Source: Candidatus Melainabacteria bacterium
GTDB lineage: Bacteria; Cyanobacteriota; Vampirovibrionia; Obscuribacterales; Obscuribacteraceae
Reading direction: 5' to 3'
Assembly: GCA_027451745.1 (NCBI GenBank)
Contig: DAIDIP010000014.1
Coordinates: 39,735 to 103,734 of the forward strand
DNA: 64,000 nt
Positions within the stretch are counted from its first letter, which is position 1; the number at the start of each line of letters is the position of its first letter. Positions 18,957 to 28,122 of the stretch are shown here, piece by piece. The position numbers were made by a program, and so were the translations under genes. The notes below the pieces were generated by a model. It saw only the letters and a list, made by a program, of their open reading frames with translations. It did no database searches and had not been told where the DNA came from.

Positions 18957-21900
18957 ATGAATTCACAGAACCTTTTAGCTAATTTTATAGAATCTCGCCT
19001 ATTGCCCTGTCCGCAGTATGCACGCTTGCTGGCGAGGCTCAAGCGGCAGGACAAAGGCGAAAATAGTGAGTCTACTGTTGCAGGACTTACAGATTCAGCA
19101 AAATCTCTTTTAATCTCAGGTTTGCTTACAGATTTAAGACAACCTTTATTTTTTATTGTTAGTGATAGTCATCAAGCTGCTTTCTATGAGCGTGAATTAA
19201 GTGATATATGTAATTATCCAGTATTTATATATCCAGCTTCGGAAATATCTCCTTATGAGCAAGTATTGAGTAGCCCAGATAATATTGCTGCCCAGATGCA
19301 TGTTTTGTACAAATTACAAGAAGCTTCTAATACAAATCCATATTTAGTTATTGTGCCCGCTAGAGCCCTCATGCAAAGAGTGCTCGATAAAAAAACTTTG
19401 CTTGATAATATTTTCAGCCTTAACGTAGGTGAAAATATAGATAGAGAAAGTTTGGCAAGCCAGCTTGTAGGACTTGGCTATTCGAGAGAAGGTCTGGTAT
19501 CGCTTCGTGGAGAGTTTAGTATCAGGGGTGATATCGTTGATATTTATCCTTCAGCATTTGAGCCTGTGAGAATTGAGCTATTTGGTGATCAGATAGAGTC
19601 AATACGTTCTTTTAAAATTGACGATCAACGTTCAATTGAACAAAAAAAATCTGTATCTATTGGACCGAGATACTGGGTGGTTTTAGGTGATGAAATACAA
19701 CGTCAGGATTTTATTAAAGCAATTGATACTGCCACAGAAAAGCAAGCTATACATTTAAGCGCTGAAGCCGCTGATACATTGCGATCAGTAATTGAAGGAG
19801 ATAAAGAAGCATTTGCTGCCAATTCTTATCCAGAATCGGTGGAATACTATGCACCTTTTTTCCATAAACAATTTTCTACATTGTTAGATTATCTTCCAGA
19901 GAATGCGTTACTGGCTTTTGATGAATGGGACAGTGTCATCGGCAGCTTAAACACTTACTATGATAAGCTGGAGAAATCATATGCTGAAGGATTAGAGACT
20001 GGGCGCTTATTGCCTTTACCTTCTAGATTGCATCTTGATGTAAAACCGTGTCTTGATGCTCTAAAGAAGATGCGCAGAATGTTTTTTACAGCTTTGCCAG
20101 AGCTAGCCCAAGCAAGTATCGAAGTAAAACCTCACAGCGATAGAGAAAAATCTTTTCCGGACGATATAGAAATAGCAGATAGAATTGATACTTCGCGCGA
20201 TGATCGTGCTGTAAGCGGAGCAGGTGTTGTGCAGTTTGATTGTCATCCAGTAGAGCATTTCAATAATCAGATTAAGCTTGCGGTAGAAAAAATTCGCGAA
20301 TGGCAAACTGAGGGCTTTAATGTACTAGTTAATTCAGAGCAGCCGCAACGAATGATGGATTTATTGCGAGAATGGGATTGTTTGGCTTTATATCTTGGAG
20401 CAGAAAATGACAATATCGAACAAGCATTTGAGCTAAAAGGAATAACGCACATCGCTAATACGGTTTATGTTGCAAGACATGGCTTTTTACATGGCTTTGT
20501 AATTCAAGAAATAAACTTAGCTGTAGTTACAGATGCCGAATTGTTTGGTCTGAAACGTAAACCAGCTACATATAGACGACCAATGGCGGAGAAATCGTCT
20601 GAACGATTTGCTTCAGTGGCAGATTTGAAAATTGGTGACTATGTTGTTCATATGAAGCATGGTATAGGACAGTTTGTTGGCGTGCAGCGTATTAGTGTTG
20701 ATAAAGAACAGCGAGAATACCTAAGTATTCAATACACAGGAGATGACAAACTTTATGTGCCTGTTGATCAAATAAATCTTCTCTCGCGTTATCGGGGTGC
20801 TGGTGATAATGCTCCACGTTTGTCCCGTTTGGGAGGAGCTGAGTGGGAAACAACTAAACGCAGAGTAAAACGCTCAGTTAAGCAGGTAGCTGAAGATTTG
20901 GTAAATCTTTATGCAATGAGAGCAAAACAACAAGGTTTTGCTAGTTTACCTGATACTCCTTGGCAGTACGAAATGGAAGAAGCATTTCCATATGATGAAA
21001 CGCCAGATCAATGGCAAGCAATTGTTGATACAAAGAGTGATCTGGAATCAACTAAGCCTATGGATAGATTGATTTGTGGGGATGTTGGTTTTGGTAAAAC
21101 CGAAGTAGCTATAAGAAGTGTTTTTAAAGCAGTGATGTCTGGTAAACAGGTGGCGGTCCTTGTACCAACAACAATTTTAGCGCAACAACATTTTAATACT
21201 TTGACAGAAAGATTTGCGCCATATCCAGTTAAAGTGGGCTTACTCAGCCGATTTAGAACGGCGACTGAACAAAAACAAGTTGTTGATCGATTGAATGTTG
21301 GTGAATGTGATGTGGTTGTTGGCACACATCGGATGTTGCAGAAAGATATTCGTTTTAAAGACTTAGGACTGGTAATTATTGATGAAGAACAACGTTTTGG
21401 TGTAGCACACAAAGAGAAGCTCAAACAATTGAGAGTGATGGTTGATGTGCTTACTATGTCTGCTACGCCGATACCTAGAACATTACATATGGCTTTAACT
21501 GGTGCACGCGATATGTCTTTGATAAATACGCCACCGACTAATAGGGCCCCCATAAAAACTTTTGTAGGTGAGTATAAATTACCGTTAGTAAGAACTGCTA
21601 TTTTGCATGAATTAGAACGTGGTGGACAAGTGTATTTTGTCCATAATAGAGTCGAATCTATTGAAATGATAACAAATGAAATTAGACAATTGGTTCCAGA
21701 AGCGCGCATAGCTATTGGACATGGACAAATGCAAGAGCGAGATCTGGAAAATGTAATGCTTGATTTTGCTTCTCATCAATATGACATTCTTGTCTGTACT
21801 ACGATTATTGAATCGGGTCTGGATATTCCGAACGTGAATACAATTATTATCAATGAAGCTGACAAACTGGGTTTAGCTCAGATGTATCAACTAAGAGGGC

Positions 21901-22661
21901 GAGTTGGCAGAAGCCAGGTGCAAGCATACGCTTATTGTTTATACAGACCAGATAAAGCACTTAGTGAAACAGCGACAAACCGATTGAAAGCTATTCGCGA
22001 GTTTACATCACTAGGATCTGGATATCAGATTGCTTTGCGAGATATGGAAATTCGTGGAGTTGGCAATATTTTGGGGGCCGAACAGCACGGACATATGATT
22101 TCAGTGGGCTTTGATTTATATTGCAAACTGCTCGAAGAATCAGTTGCAGAACTAAAGGGCGAAATAAAACCAATCGAAGCCGATACGCAAATTGATTTAA
22201 ATATTACTGCCTATATTCCTGAGACATATATTGCTGATAATGAACAACGCTTGATCGAATATAAGCGACTAGCAGATGTAAAAACCGAAAAACAATTGAA
22301 TGCACTTTTAGATGAATGGAAAGATCGTTTTGGAAATCTGCCGCAAGAAGCTCAGCAATTGGCTTTGATAGTAAAGTTGCGACTGTTAGCCAGTCAAGCC
22401 CAAGTATCAGCTATAAAGTCAGATATGCAGGGAATTCGATTATCAGTGGATTTTCGTTTACAGCAATGGTTGCCTATTCAAGCCCGTTTGCCTAAACATC
22501 TTGGCAGCAAAACGACATATAAGCCTGGTGCTGCAGGTGGACATGGCACTATGCCTTATGTATTACTTAAAACTGGAGCAATGACAAAGTCCGAGCAGTT
22601 AGATTTGCTCATGGAGTTAATTAATGCTATGGTGACAAATTATGTAGTCAAAGCGAGTTAA
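18957..22661 (+). CDS. mfd: Transcription-repair coupling factor Mfd
   Basis: Mfd dislodges RNA polymerase stalled at DNA lesions and recruits UvrA. The 1234-residue protein has the complete layout: UvrB-homology modules at the N-terminus, the CarD-like RNA-polymerase interaction domain (IGDYVVHMKHGIGQFVGV, about residues 560-625), and an SF2 translocase. Walker A is GDVGFGKTE near residue 710, the DEEQ box is IIDEEQRFGV near 807, and the helicase C domain includes QLRGRVGRS. The C-terminal TRCF regulatory domain (DNEQRLIEYKRLADV) is present. The length is slightly above the usual 1150, mostly from insertions in the N-terminal half. The parvulin lipoprotein starts 14 bases after its stop; mfd next to a peptidyl-prolyl isomerase is a recurrent bacterial pair. 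Confidence 0.97.
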   Translation: MNSQNLLANFIESRLLPCPQYARLLARLKRQDKGENSESTVAGLTDSAKSLLISGLLTDLRQPLFFIVSDSHQAAFYERELSDICNYPVFIYPASEISPYEQVLSSPDNIAAQMHVLYKLQEASNTNPYLVIVPARALMQRVLDKKTLLDNIFSLNVGENIDRESLASQLVGLGYSREGLVSLRGEFSIRGDIVDIYPSAFEPVRIELFGDQIESIRSFKIDDQRSIEQKKSVSIGPRYWVVLGDEIQRQDFIKAIDTATEKQAIHLSAEAADTLRSVIEGDKEAFAANSYPESVEYYAPFFHKQFSTLLDYLPENALLAFDEWDSVIGSLNTYYDKLEKSYAEGLETGRLLPLPSRLHLDVKPCLDALKKMRRMFFTALPELAQASIEVKPHSDREKSFPDDIEIADRIDTSRDDRAVSGAGVVQFDCHPVEHFNNQIKLAVEKIREWQTEGFNVLVNSEQPQRMMDLLREWDCLALYLGAENDNIEQAFELKGITHIANTVYVARHGFLHGFVIQEINLAVVTDAELFGLKRKPATYRRPMAEKSSERFASVADLKIGDYVVHMKHGIGQFVGVQRISVDKEQREYLSIQYTGDDKLYVPVDQINLLSRYRGAGDNAPRLSRLGGAEWETTKRRVKRSVKQVAEDLVNLYAMRAKQQGFASLPDTPWQYEMEEAFPYDETPDQWQAIVDTKSDLESTKPMDRLICGDVGFGKTEVAIRSVFKAVMSGKQVAVLVPTTILAQQHFNTLTERFAPYPVKVGLLSRFRTATEQKQVVDRLNVGECDVVVGTHRMLQKDIRFKDLGLVIIDEEQRFGVAHKEKLKQLRVMVDVLTMSATPIPRTLHMALTGARDMSLINTPPTNRAPIKTFVGEYKLPLVRTAILHELERGGQVYFVHNRVESIEMITNEIRQLVPEARIAIGHGQMQERDLENVMLDFASHQYDILVCTTIIESGLDIPNVNTIIINEADKLGLAQMYQLRGRVGRSQVQAYAYCLYRPDKALSETATNRLKAIREFTSLGSGYQIALRDMEIRGVGNILGAEQHGHMISVGFDLYCKLLEESVAELKGEIKPIEADTQIDLNITAYIPETYIADNEQRLIEYKRLADVKTEKQLNALLDEWKDRFGNLPQEAQQLALIVKLRLLASQAQVSAIKSDMQGIRLSVDFRLQQWLPIQARLPKHLGSKTTYKPGAAGGHGTMPYVLLKTGAMTKSEQLDLLMELINAMVTNYVVKAS

Positions 22662-22675
22662 ATTGGAGTTGTAAG

Positions 22676-24169
22676 GTGAAAGGCAAATACGTCGTTCAAG
22701 TTCTAGGGATTGCTGTAAGTTTGTTTTGCTTAAATAGTTGTGCTAAACAATCTTCTTTAACCAGTAAGCCGTCATCTGAATTAGACGAATCCAAAATGAG
22801 CGTTGCTAAAACTGACTCTGAAAAAAATGTTTTATCATCAAAGCCAAGCGAAAGTAAGACTCAAGAAAATGTGGTTTCTGGTCTAGATGAGACCAAACAG
22901 AAAGAAACCTCGGACAACGATAAGATTCTTGCCGATCTAGCAAAAAAACTTGGTAAATCAAAACTAGATAAATTCTCTGATTCGTTTGTACTTTGTACTG
23001 TTAACAATGTTCCTATTACAGTTGGTGATTATCGTCGTCAATTTAAATCGGAACAACAACAAGTACAGGCTTCATTAACTATGAATCCGGAAGTAACAAG
23101 CAATTTAATACGAACAGCTCAGGAACAAGGCGTAACTCTTTCTCTTGATGAAAAAAAGCGTCTTGCTGACTCTGCTATGAGAATGCAAAAAGGTGGTACA
23201 AAAAGTTTCGACAAAATGCTTGCCGAAAATCGTATGACTAAAGCTCAGTTTAGAGATCAAGTTTTAGATGTTGGCTTAGCTTTTAAAATGGCGAATTTAG
23301 TTATAGAAGATGGGCTAATAAATGAATTAGTTAACAGATCCATTTTGGCTCAAGCAGCAAAAGAGAATGGATTTAGTAAAGATGCTATGAAAAAATACAC
23401 TGAAGTTGCTCAATCGCCAGAATATAAACGATTGCTTGAAGTTAGTGGAATCTCTGGAGATGATTTACGAAACGAGATCATCGGAAATGAGCTGTGTTTA
23501 AAACAAATAGATAAAATCAAAAAAGAATCACCCATTACCGATGTGGAAATCTCTAATTATTATGAGAAGAATCGCGGTAAATTTCGACACGGTGCCCGCA
23601 TACGCTTGAGTCAGATTTTTATTGCTCGAGGATCAAAGGTAGGCGAAAGCGAGCAAGATATGGGAATGAGGCTGAAGAAAGAAAATCCTAGTCTTTCAAC
23701 AGGAGATATCAATAAGTTAGTTCAAGAGCAGATAAAGAAAAAGAGCGACTTAGCACAAGACATTTTGAACCGTGCTCATAAGGGAGAAGATTTTGCTACC
23801 TTAGCTAATCAATATTCTGAGGATCTAGTAAAAAGTACTCAAAAAAATGGTGGCGATCTCGGTTTTCAGGAAGAGTCAAAACTGGATAAATCTTTTGCCG
23901 ACAAAATCACAAAGATACCTGCTGGAGGCGTCACTTCTGAAGTAATTACAAGCCCCTATGGTTTCCATATTTTTAAAGTAACGGCTAAAGAAAGCCCTGG
24001 ATATTACAAGTTGAGCGAAGTTAAAGAAACCTTGAAAGATTTGTTGACTGAAGAAAAAGGTCAGCAAGTATTGGACGACTGGCTAGCGGAAGGTAGACAG
24101 AAAGCAACTATCGTTGTTTCACCAGAAATGAAAAATATGATTGCATCTAACAAATTGGAAAAAAGATAG
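22676..24169 (+). CDS. Lipoprotein peptidyl-prolyl cis-trans isomerase, parvulin type (SurA/PrsA-like)
   Basis: This is an extracytoplasmic foldase. The GTG start at 22676 has GGAG in the mfd-gene gap upstream. A signal peptide ends in the lipobox LNSC with the cysteine at about residue 22, so it should be lipidated by Lgt (gene at 1552) and anchored to the membrane. Residues 25-90 are a Ser/Lys-rich linker. A SurA-N-like helical chaperone region follows (about 100-290), and the rotamase domain spans about 305-445 (IRLSQIFIAR, GEDFATLANQYSED, GGDLGFQEES, SPYGFHIFKVT). The total of 497 residues is long for PrsA, from the linker and an insertion within the parvulin domain (KENPSLSTGDINKL). It is probably co-transcribed with mfd. 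Confidence 0.92.
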   Translation: MKGKYVVQVLGIAVSLFCLNSCAKQSSLTSKPSSELDESKMSVAKTDSEKNVLSSKPSESKTQENVVSGLDETKQKETSDNDKILADLAKKLGKSKLDKFSDSFVLCTVNNVPITVGDYRRQFKSEQQQVQASLTMNPEVTSNLIRTAQEQGVTLSLDEKKRLADSAMRMQKGGTKSFDKMLAENRMTKAQFRDQVLDVGLAFKMANLVIEDGLINELVNRSILAQAAKENGFSKDAMKKYTEVAQSPEYKRLLEVSGISGDDLRNEIIGNELCLKQIDKIKKESPITDVEISNYYEKNRGKFRHGARIRLSQIFIARGSKVGESEQDMGMRLKKENPSLSTGDINKLVQEQIKKKSDLAQDILNRAHKGEDFATLANQYSEDLVKSTQKNGGDLGFQEESKLDKSFADKITKIPAGGVTSEVITSPYGFHIFKVTAKESPGYYKLSEVKETLKDLLTEEKGQQVLDDWLAEGRQKATIVVSPEMKNMIASNKLEKR

Positions 24170-24205
24170 TCCGAACTGATAGAAAAATATTAGAAGGAAG
24201 TGTGT

Positions 24206-24802
24206 ATGAAAAAGAATCTTTTGATCATGGGTGGAACAGCATTTTTAATTTTGGCTATGTCAGTTCAAGTTATAGCGCAGCCACAACCTGGTGAATCAGG
24301 TGCTGGATTGCCAACCCCACTAGAAATGCCTACGCCTCCTAGTGCTGGACAATTTTCTCGTTTTGGTGAAAGTGAAAATGAGGGTAACGATCAACAAAGG
24401 CAGCAATTTCGTCAAAAGATGCTTGAGCGTTTTGATGCTAATCACGATGGACAAATGGATGATAACGAGCGTGCCAAAATGCGCGAATTCATGCAGCAGC
24501 GTCGTATGAGAGAACAACAAAATAGTGGTGGACAAGGTGGACCACGTCCCCAAGGTTTTGGTCAACAAGGTTTTGGTCAGCAACAGGATGGTCAGCAAGG
24601 CTCACAAATGCAAGAAATGGCTGAGCGTCGTCAAAAGATGCTTGAGCGTTTTGATGCTAATCACGATGGACAATTAGACGATAGTGAGCGTGCTCAAATG
24701 CGCGAATTTATGCAACAACGCAGAATGATGCATGAGCAAAGAGAACAACAACATGAAGGTCCAGCAGGGGATAAATCAGGTCCCGGGACAGCAATCAATT
24801 AG
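24206..24802 (+). CDS. Secreted EF-hand calcium-binding protein
   Basis: The protein (198 residues from this ATG) has a signal peptide (MKKNLLIMGGTAFLILAMSVQVIAQ) and two canonical EF-hand loops: DANHDGQMDDNE and DANHDGQLDDSE. Each has D1, N3, D5, G6, D9 and E12 in place. Between and after them it is rich in Gln, Arg and Gly. I chose the ATG at 24206 over the GTG at 24200 because AAGGA (24194-24198) is seven bases upstream and the GTG overlaps that site. Each EF-hand is embedded in a 45-base identical repeat. It lies 36 bases after the parvulin gene on the same strand, so probably one operon. Function is unknown beyond probable calcium binding outside the cytoplasm. Confidence 0.85.
   Translation: MKKNLLIMGGTAFLILAMSVQVIAQPQPGESGAGLPTPLEMPTPPSAGQFSRFGESENEGNDQQRQQFRQKMLERFDANHDGQMDDNERAKMREFMQQRRMREQQNSGGQGGPRPQGFGQQGFGQQQDGQQGSQMQEMAERRQKMLERFDANHDGQLDDSERAQMREFMQQRRMMHEQREQQHEGPAGDKSGPGTAIN
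24410..24673 (+). repeat. Intragenic duplication of the EF-hand segment (two identical 45-base stretches)
   Basis: Positions 24410-24454 and 24629-24673 are identical for 45 bases, 219 bases (73 codons) apart, and similarity continues for about 50 more bases. The identity includes third codon positions, which points to a recent duplication or gene conversion. Confidence 0.9.
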
Positions 24803-24824
24803 TCCAAATAACTAAGGCTGGGAT

Positions 24825-25457
24825 CTAGCCATTTAAAAAAGGATTGTATTTTTTCTCATGCCAGATGCTGGTGCTTTCGCCATGTCCTGGTACTACTTCT
24901 GTGCTATCGTCCAAAATAAATAGACGATTTTTTATAGACTTGATTATGTCATCGAAGGAGCCACCGGGCAGGTCGGTGCGACCGATGGATTGATTGAATA
25001 AAGTGTCACCGGCAAATACGAGAGAGTTTTTATCAGTTAGTGTAAAACATAAGCTGCCTGGTGTGTGTCCTGGGGTATGTAACACAGAAGTTTTTATATT
25101 GCCTACAGATACCTGTTCTTCATCAGACAAATAATGATCAATCTTGGATGGCTTCTTAGCTTTAAAGCCAAAAAGCATACCTTGCCCTTGCAGATTATCA
25201 TAAAGAAATTTATCTGCTTTATGCAGACATATTTTTGCGCCAGTTAGATCTTTTATGTCGCTGGAAGCAAGAATATGGTCGAAATGAGCATGGGTATGCA
25301 ATAAATACTTTACTGTCAAACCTTGTTGTTTGATATAGTCCATGATTTTTTCGGTGTCGCCACCTGGATCTATAACAATTGCTTCTTTAGTTTCAGGACA
25401 AGCAATGATTGAGCAATTACATTGCAGCGGTCCAACTGGAAAAGTAGTAACTAGCAT
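24825..25457 (-). CDS. Metallo-beta-lactamase-fold hydrolase (glyoxalase II-like)
   Basis: The 210-residue protein has the MBL zinc motif HTHAHFDH (H56, H58, D60, H61), the distal His in HTPGHTPGS, the bridging Asp in FAGDTLFNQSIGRTDLPGG and the final VVPGHGEST. This combination is typical of the short YcbL/GloB-like subfamily that hydrolyses thioesters such as S-lactoylglutathione. The substrate here is unknown; the lineage may not make glutathione. No signal peptide, so cytoplasmic. It converges with the EF-hand gene (22 bases apart). Fold and metal site are secure, exact activity is not. Confidence 0.9.
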   Translation of the reverse strand: MLVTTFPVGPLQCNCSIIACPETKEAIVIDPGGDTEKIMDYIKQQGLTVKYLLHTHAHFDHILASSDIKDLTGAKICLHKADKFLYDNLQGQGMLFGFKAKKPSKIDHYLSDEEQVSVGNIKTSVLHTPGHTPGSLCFTLTDKNSLVFAGDTLFNQSIGRTDLPGGSFDDIIKSIKNRLFILDDSTEVVPGHGESTSIWHEKKYNPFLNG

Positions 25458-25522
25458 ATTGTTATCCGAATATCAGCAAACTCAGTATAGCCTAATTGGA
25501 AAATCGAAGAACAGACGAGCAA

Positions 25523-26515
25523 TTAAACAGATTCGTATTTGGTCAGTAACTCACTAATAGAGGAGTCGTCGTGTATGCGGGCTATGGATTCGCCCAATAA
25601 TTTTGCCACGCTAAGCTGGACAATTTTCTTGGAAATTTTACTTGATTCGTGAGGAATAGAATTTGTAATAATAAGCTGTTTAATTGGCGAATTGTCTAAG
25701 CGTGTATTAGCCGGACCTGATAATACGCCATGAGTGGCACAGGCATAAATTTCCTTAGCACCTTCTTTTTTAAGCAGTTCGGCACCTTGTACGAGTGTGC
25801 CAGCTGTATCGACTAAATCGTCAACCATAATTACGACTTTATCTTTCACTTCACCGACTATATTGAGTGCTTCGGCTACATTAGGTTGGCTGCGACGTTT
25901 ATCAATAATGGCGATAGGAGCATCGTCCAGCCGTTTAGCAAAAGCTCTCGCCCTAGCGACGCCGCCTACATCAGGACTAACCAAAACGACATCTTGTAGG
26001 TGCAGCGAACGAATGTGTTCTAACAGTACTGGGCTAGCATAAACATGGTCTACTAAGATATTAAAAAACCCCATGATTTGTGGGGCATGCAAGTCTAAAG
26101 CTAATATACGTTCAGCGCCAGCTGTAGTAAGTAGATCTGCCACCAGCTTGGAGGTAATGGCTTCACGACCAGCTGCTTTTCGGTCTTGTCTACCGTAACC
26201 GAAATAAGGCATTACTACATTGATTCTGCCAGCCGAAGCCCTTTTAAGCGCATCTAGCAAAATAAGCAATTCCATAAGGTTTTCATTTACTGGTGTGCAA
26301 GTAGGCTGGATAAGAAAACAATCTTCGCCTCTTACGCTTTCTTGAATTTGAACGTATATTTCACCGTCAGAAAATGGAGAGATCTTTACGGCTCCTACTT
26401 CTAAACCAAGATATTCGGCTATTTCTTGGGCTAATTTGGGATTAGCAGTGCCGGAAAATATTTTGAGTTTGCCTCGTGTATTTGAGCTGGTTTGTTGCTT
26501 AACTGGCATTTGTTT
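25523..26515 (-). CDS. prs: Ribose-phosphate pyrophosphokinase (PRPP synthetase)
   Basis: The enzyme makes PRPP from ribose 5-phosphate and ATP for nucleotide, NAD, His and Trp synthesis. Family segments in order are KIFSGTANPKLAQEIAEYLG, FSDGEIYVQIQESVRG, the ATP region MPYFGYGRQDRK, LDLHAPQIMGFF, VVLVSPDVGGVARARAFA and the PRPP loop VIMVDDLVDTAGT. The frame extends upstream to a TTG at 26599, but neither that codon nor the ATG at 26515 has a good ribosome binding site. I prefer the ATG, which leaves about 15 residues before the conserved domain. The comF product in the window belongs to the phosphoribosyltransferase fold family but need not use PRPP. The lyase gene lies upstream on the same strand. 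Confidence 0.94.
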   Translation of the reverse strand, partial: KQMPVKQQTSSNTRGKLKIFSGTANPKLAQEIAEYLGLEVGAVKISPFSDGEIYVQIQESVRGEDCFLIQPTCTPVNENLMELLILLDALKRASAGRINVVMPYFGYGRQDRKAAGREAITSKLVADLLTTAGAERILALDLHAPQIMGFFNILVDHVYASPVLLEHIRSLHLQDVVLVSPDVGGVARARAFAKRLDDAPIAIIDKRRSQPNVAEALNIVGEVKDKVVIMVDDLVDTAGTLVQGAELLKKEGAKEIYACATHGVLSGPANTRLDNSPIKQLIITNSIPHESSKISKKIVQLSVAKLLGESIARIHDDSSISELLTKYESV

Positions 26516-26635
26516 AGCCGGCAATGGTGTAGGCAAAGTAAGTTCCTCGCAAGATCTAAGGCTAATTTTAGAAGGTTCGCCTGAGCTTGGAAAAGCCAAT
26601 GAACAAATGTTTAGCCGATTTTTTGCTATATACCG

Positions 26636-27967
26636 TTAGCTAGTTTTTAAGTTGAGGTATTCAAGAACATTTTCCAGCATACACTTTATATGCTGATAGG
26701 TGAGTGCGCCCTGTTGATATGCCCGAAAAGGAGGGCGCATTGGTCCATCGGCAGACAATTCGATACTGGAGCCCTGGATAAAATTGCCGGCAGCCATAAT
26801 TACTGGGTCTGCATAACCAGGTAGTGGTCCTGGCTCAGGGATAACGTGACCGTCAACTGGTGAGGATGCCTGTATGGCTTGGCAAAAGCGAACCATACTC
26901 TTTTCACTGCCAAATTCTATCGTTTGCACAATGTCAGACCGCTTAGTAAATGGTTTAGGGTTTACAAGAAAACCGGCTTGTTCCATCACTAAAGCAGTTA
27001 ACATGGCACCTTTAACGGCATTAGCTACGATTGTTGGAGCGGTAAAAAGCCCTTGCAATATTAGACGATTCTGGTTATAAAGTAGACCCAATTGTCCGTC
27101 CAAACCAGGAGCTGTTAATCTGATCAGTGCTTGCTCAACTAGCTCTTTTTTACCAGCAATATAGCCGCCTGTTATAACTAGTCCTCCCCCCGGATTTTTG
27201 ATTAGCGATCCGGCAATTAAATCCGCTCCAGAGGCGGTCGGCTCCTGTCTTTCTACAAATTCACCATAGCAATTGTCCACAAAGATTGTTACTTCGGGAC
27301 GATATTGACGAACGATCTTGCACAGTTTGCTTATCTCTTCGTTTGTTAGAGCCCGACGAAGTGGATCATAACCAGGTGATTTCTGGATATGGACTAGGGT
27401 GGTTGGTTTTTCCAACAGTAAAGTCAGTTTTTTTTGGAGAGCTTTATTAGGCTGTGAATGTGCGGCTGGATTTACGGACTCGCTATCGATAAGTTTGAGG
27501 GCATCGTCGAATGTCATTTCTTTGTATTTAATACCGCTACCGATTATTGATTGTTGGTAAACGCCCTTTGGATTAGGGCGATTCGGATTGTTCAAACCAA
27601 CAACCGGTTGCAGTGTGTCATAAGGACGCCCTGTCAGAGCGACTATTCTGTCACCGGTTTTTAGATTGCCTAATAAGGCACAAGCAATGGCGTGAGTACC
27701 TGAAACAAATTGCAATCGCACTGCAGCTGATTCAGCTTGCATTATTTCGGCGTAGATATCATCAATTATTTCTCTGCCGTGGTCACCTAAGCCGTAGCCA
27801 GTTTGCTCAGCAAAGTGTACTTCACTTAAGCGGTTATTTTTAAAGGCTTGCAAAACACGTCTTTGATTGAACAAAGATATTTCATCGATTTCTTCGAAGT
27901 GTTGAGCAAGAGATTTTTCAGCTTGCCGAATAAGATCAGTATGTTTGCTTAGGGTATTTACTGTCAT
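26636..27967 (-). CDS. PLP-dependent methionine gamma-lyase family protein (COG4100, 'aluminium resistance' type)
   Basis: The protein (443 residues from this start) matches the cystathionine beta-lyase-like family known from Cyanobacteria and Firmicutes as aluminium resistance protein. Conserved stretches include AVRLQFVSGTHAIACALLG near the N-terminus, SPGYDPLRRALTNEEI, TIFVDNCYGEFVE, the presumed PLP-lysine segment GSLIKNPGGGLVITGG, APGLDGQLGLLYNQNR, and C-terminal PGPLPGYADPVIMAAGNFIQGSSIELS. I chose the ATG at 27965-27967, not the frame start at 28024, because GGAG lies about eight bases upstream. The true reaction is uncertain; the name comes from an early phenotype and the family is probably a C-S lyase. 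It may be co-transcribed with prs downstream. Confidence 0.9.
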   Translation of the reverse strand: MTVNTLSKHTDLIRQAEKSLAQHFEEIDEISLFNQRRVLQAFKNNRLSEVHFAEQTGYGLGDHGREIIDDIYAEIMQAESAAVRLQFVSGTHAIACALLGNLKTGDRIVALTGRPYDTLQPVVGLNNPNRPNPKGVYQQSIIGSGIKYKEMTFDDALKLIDSESVNPAAHSQPNKALQKKLTLLLEKPTTLVHIQKSPGYDPLRRALTNEEISKLCKIVRQYRPEVTIFVDNCYGEFVERQEPTASGADLIAGSLIKNPGGGLVITGGYIAGKKELVEQALIRLTAPGLDGQLGLLYNQNRLILQGLFTAPTIVANAVKGAMLTALVMEQAGFLVNPKPFTKRSDIVQTIEFGSEKSMVRFCQAIQASSPVDGHVIPEPGPLPGYADPVIMAAGNFIQGSSIELSADGPMRPPFRAYQQGALTYQHIKCMLENVLEYLNLKTS

Positions 27968-28122
27968 TGGATAACTCCGAGTAAGCGACCAGGCTATTAT
28001 CCTACGGCAACAATAGTCATACAAGTACTCTCAGACCTTCAAGTTTTATAAAGTGATTATATTTTTTTTGAACTTTTTGGCGGAAATTACGTCTTTAAAT
28101 ACAGATAGCGAGGTAACTACTA

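Noticed and set aside
21008..21709. A 233-residue minus-strand open frame inside mfd
   Set aside because: It is antisense to the conserved helicase region; its residue content is Ser/Thr/Cys-rich and unlike a protein.
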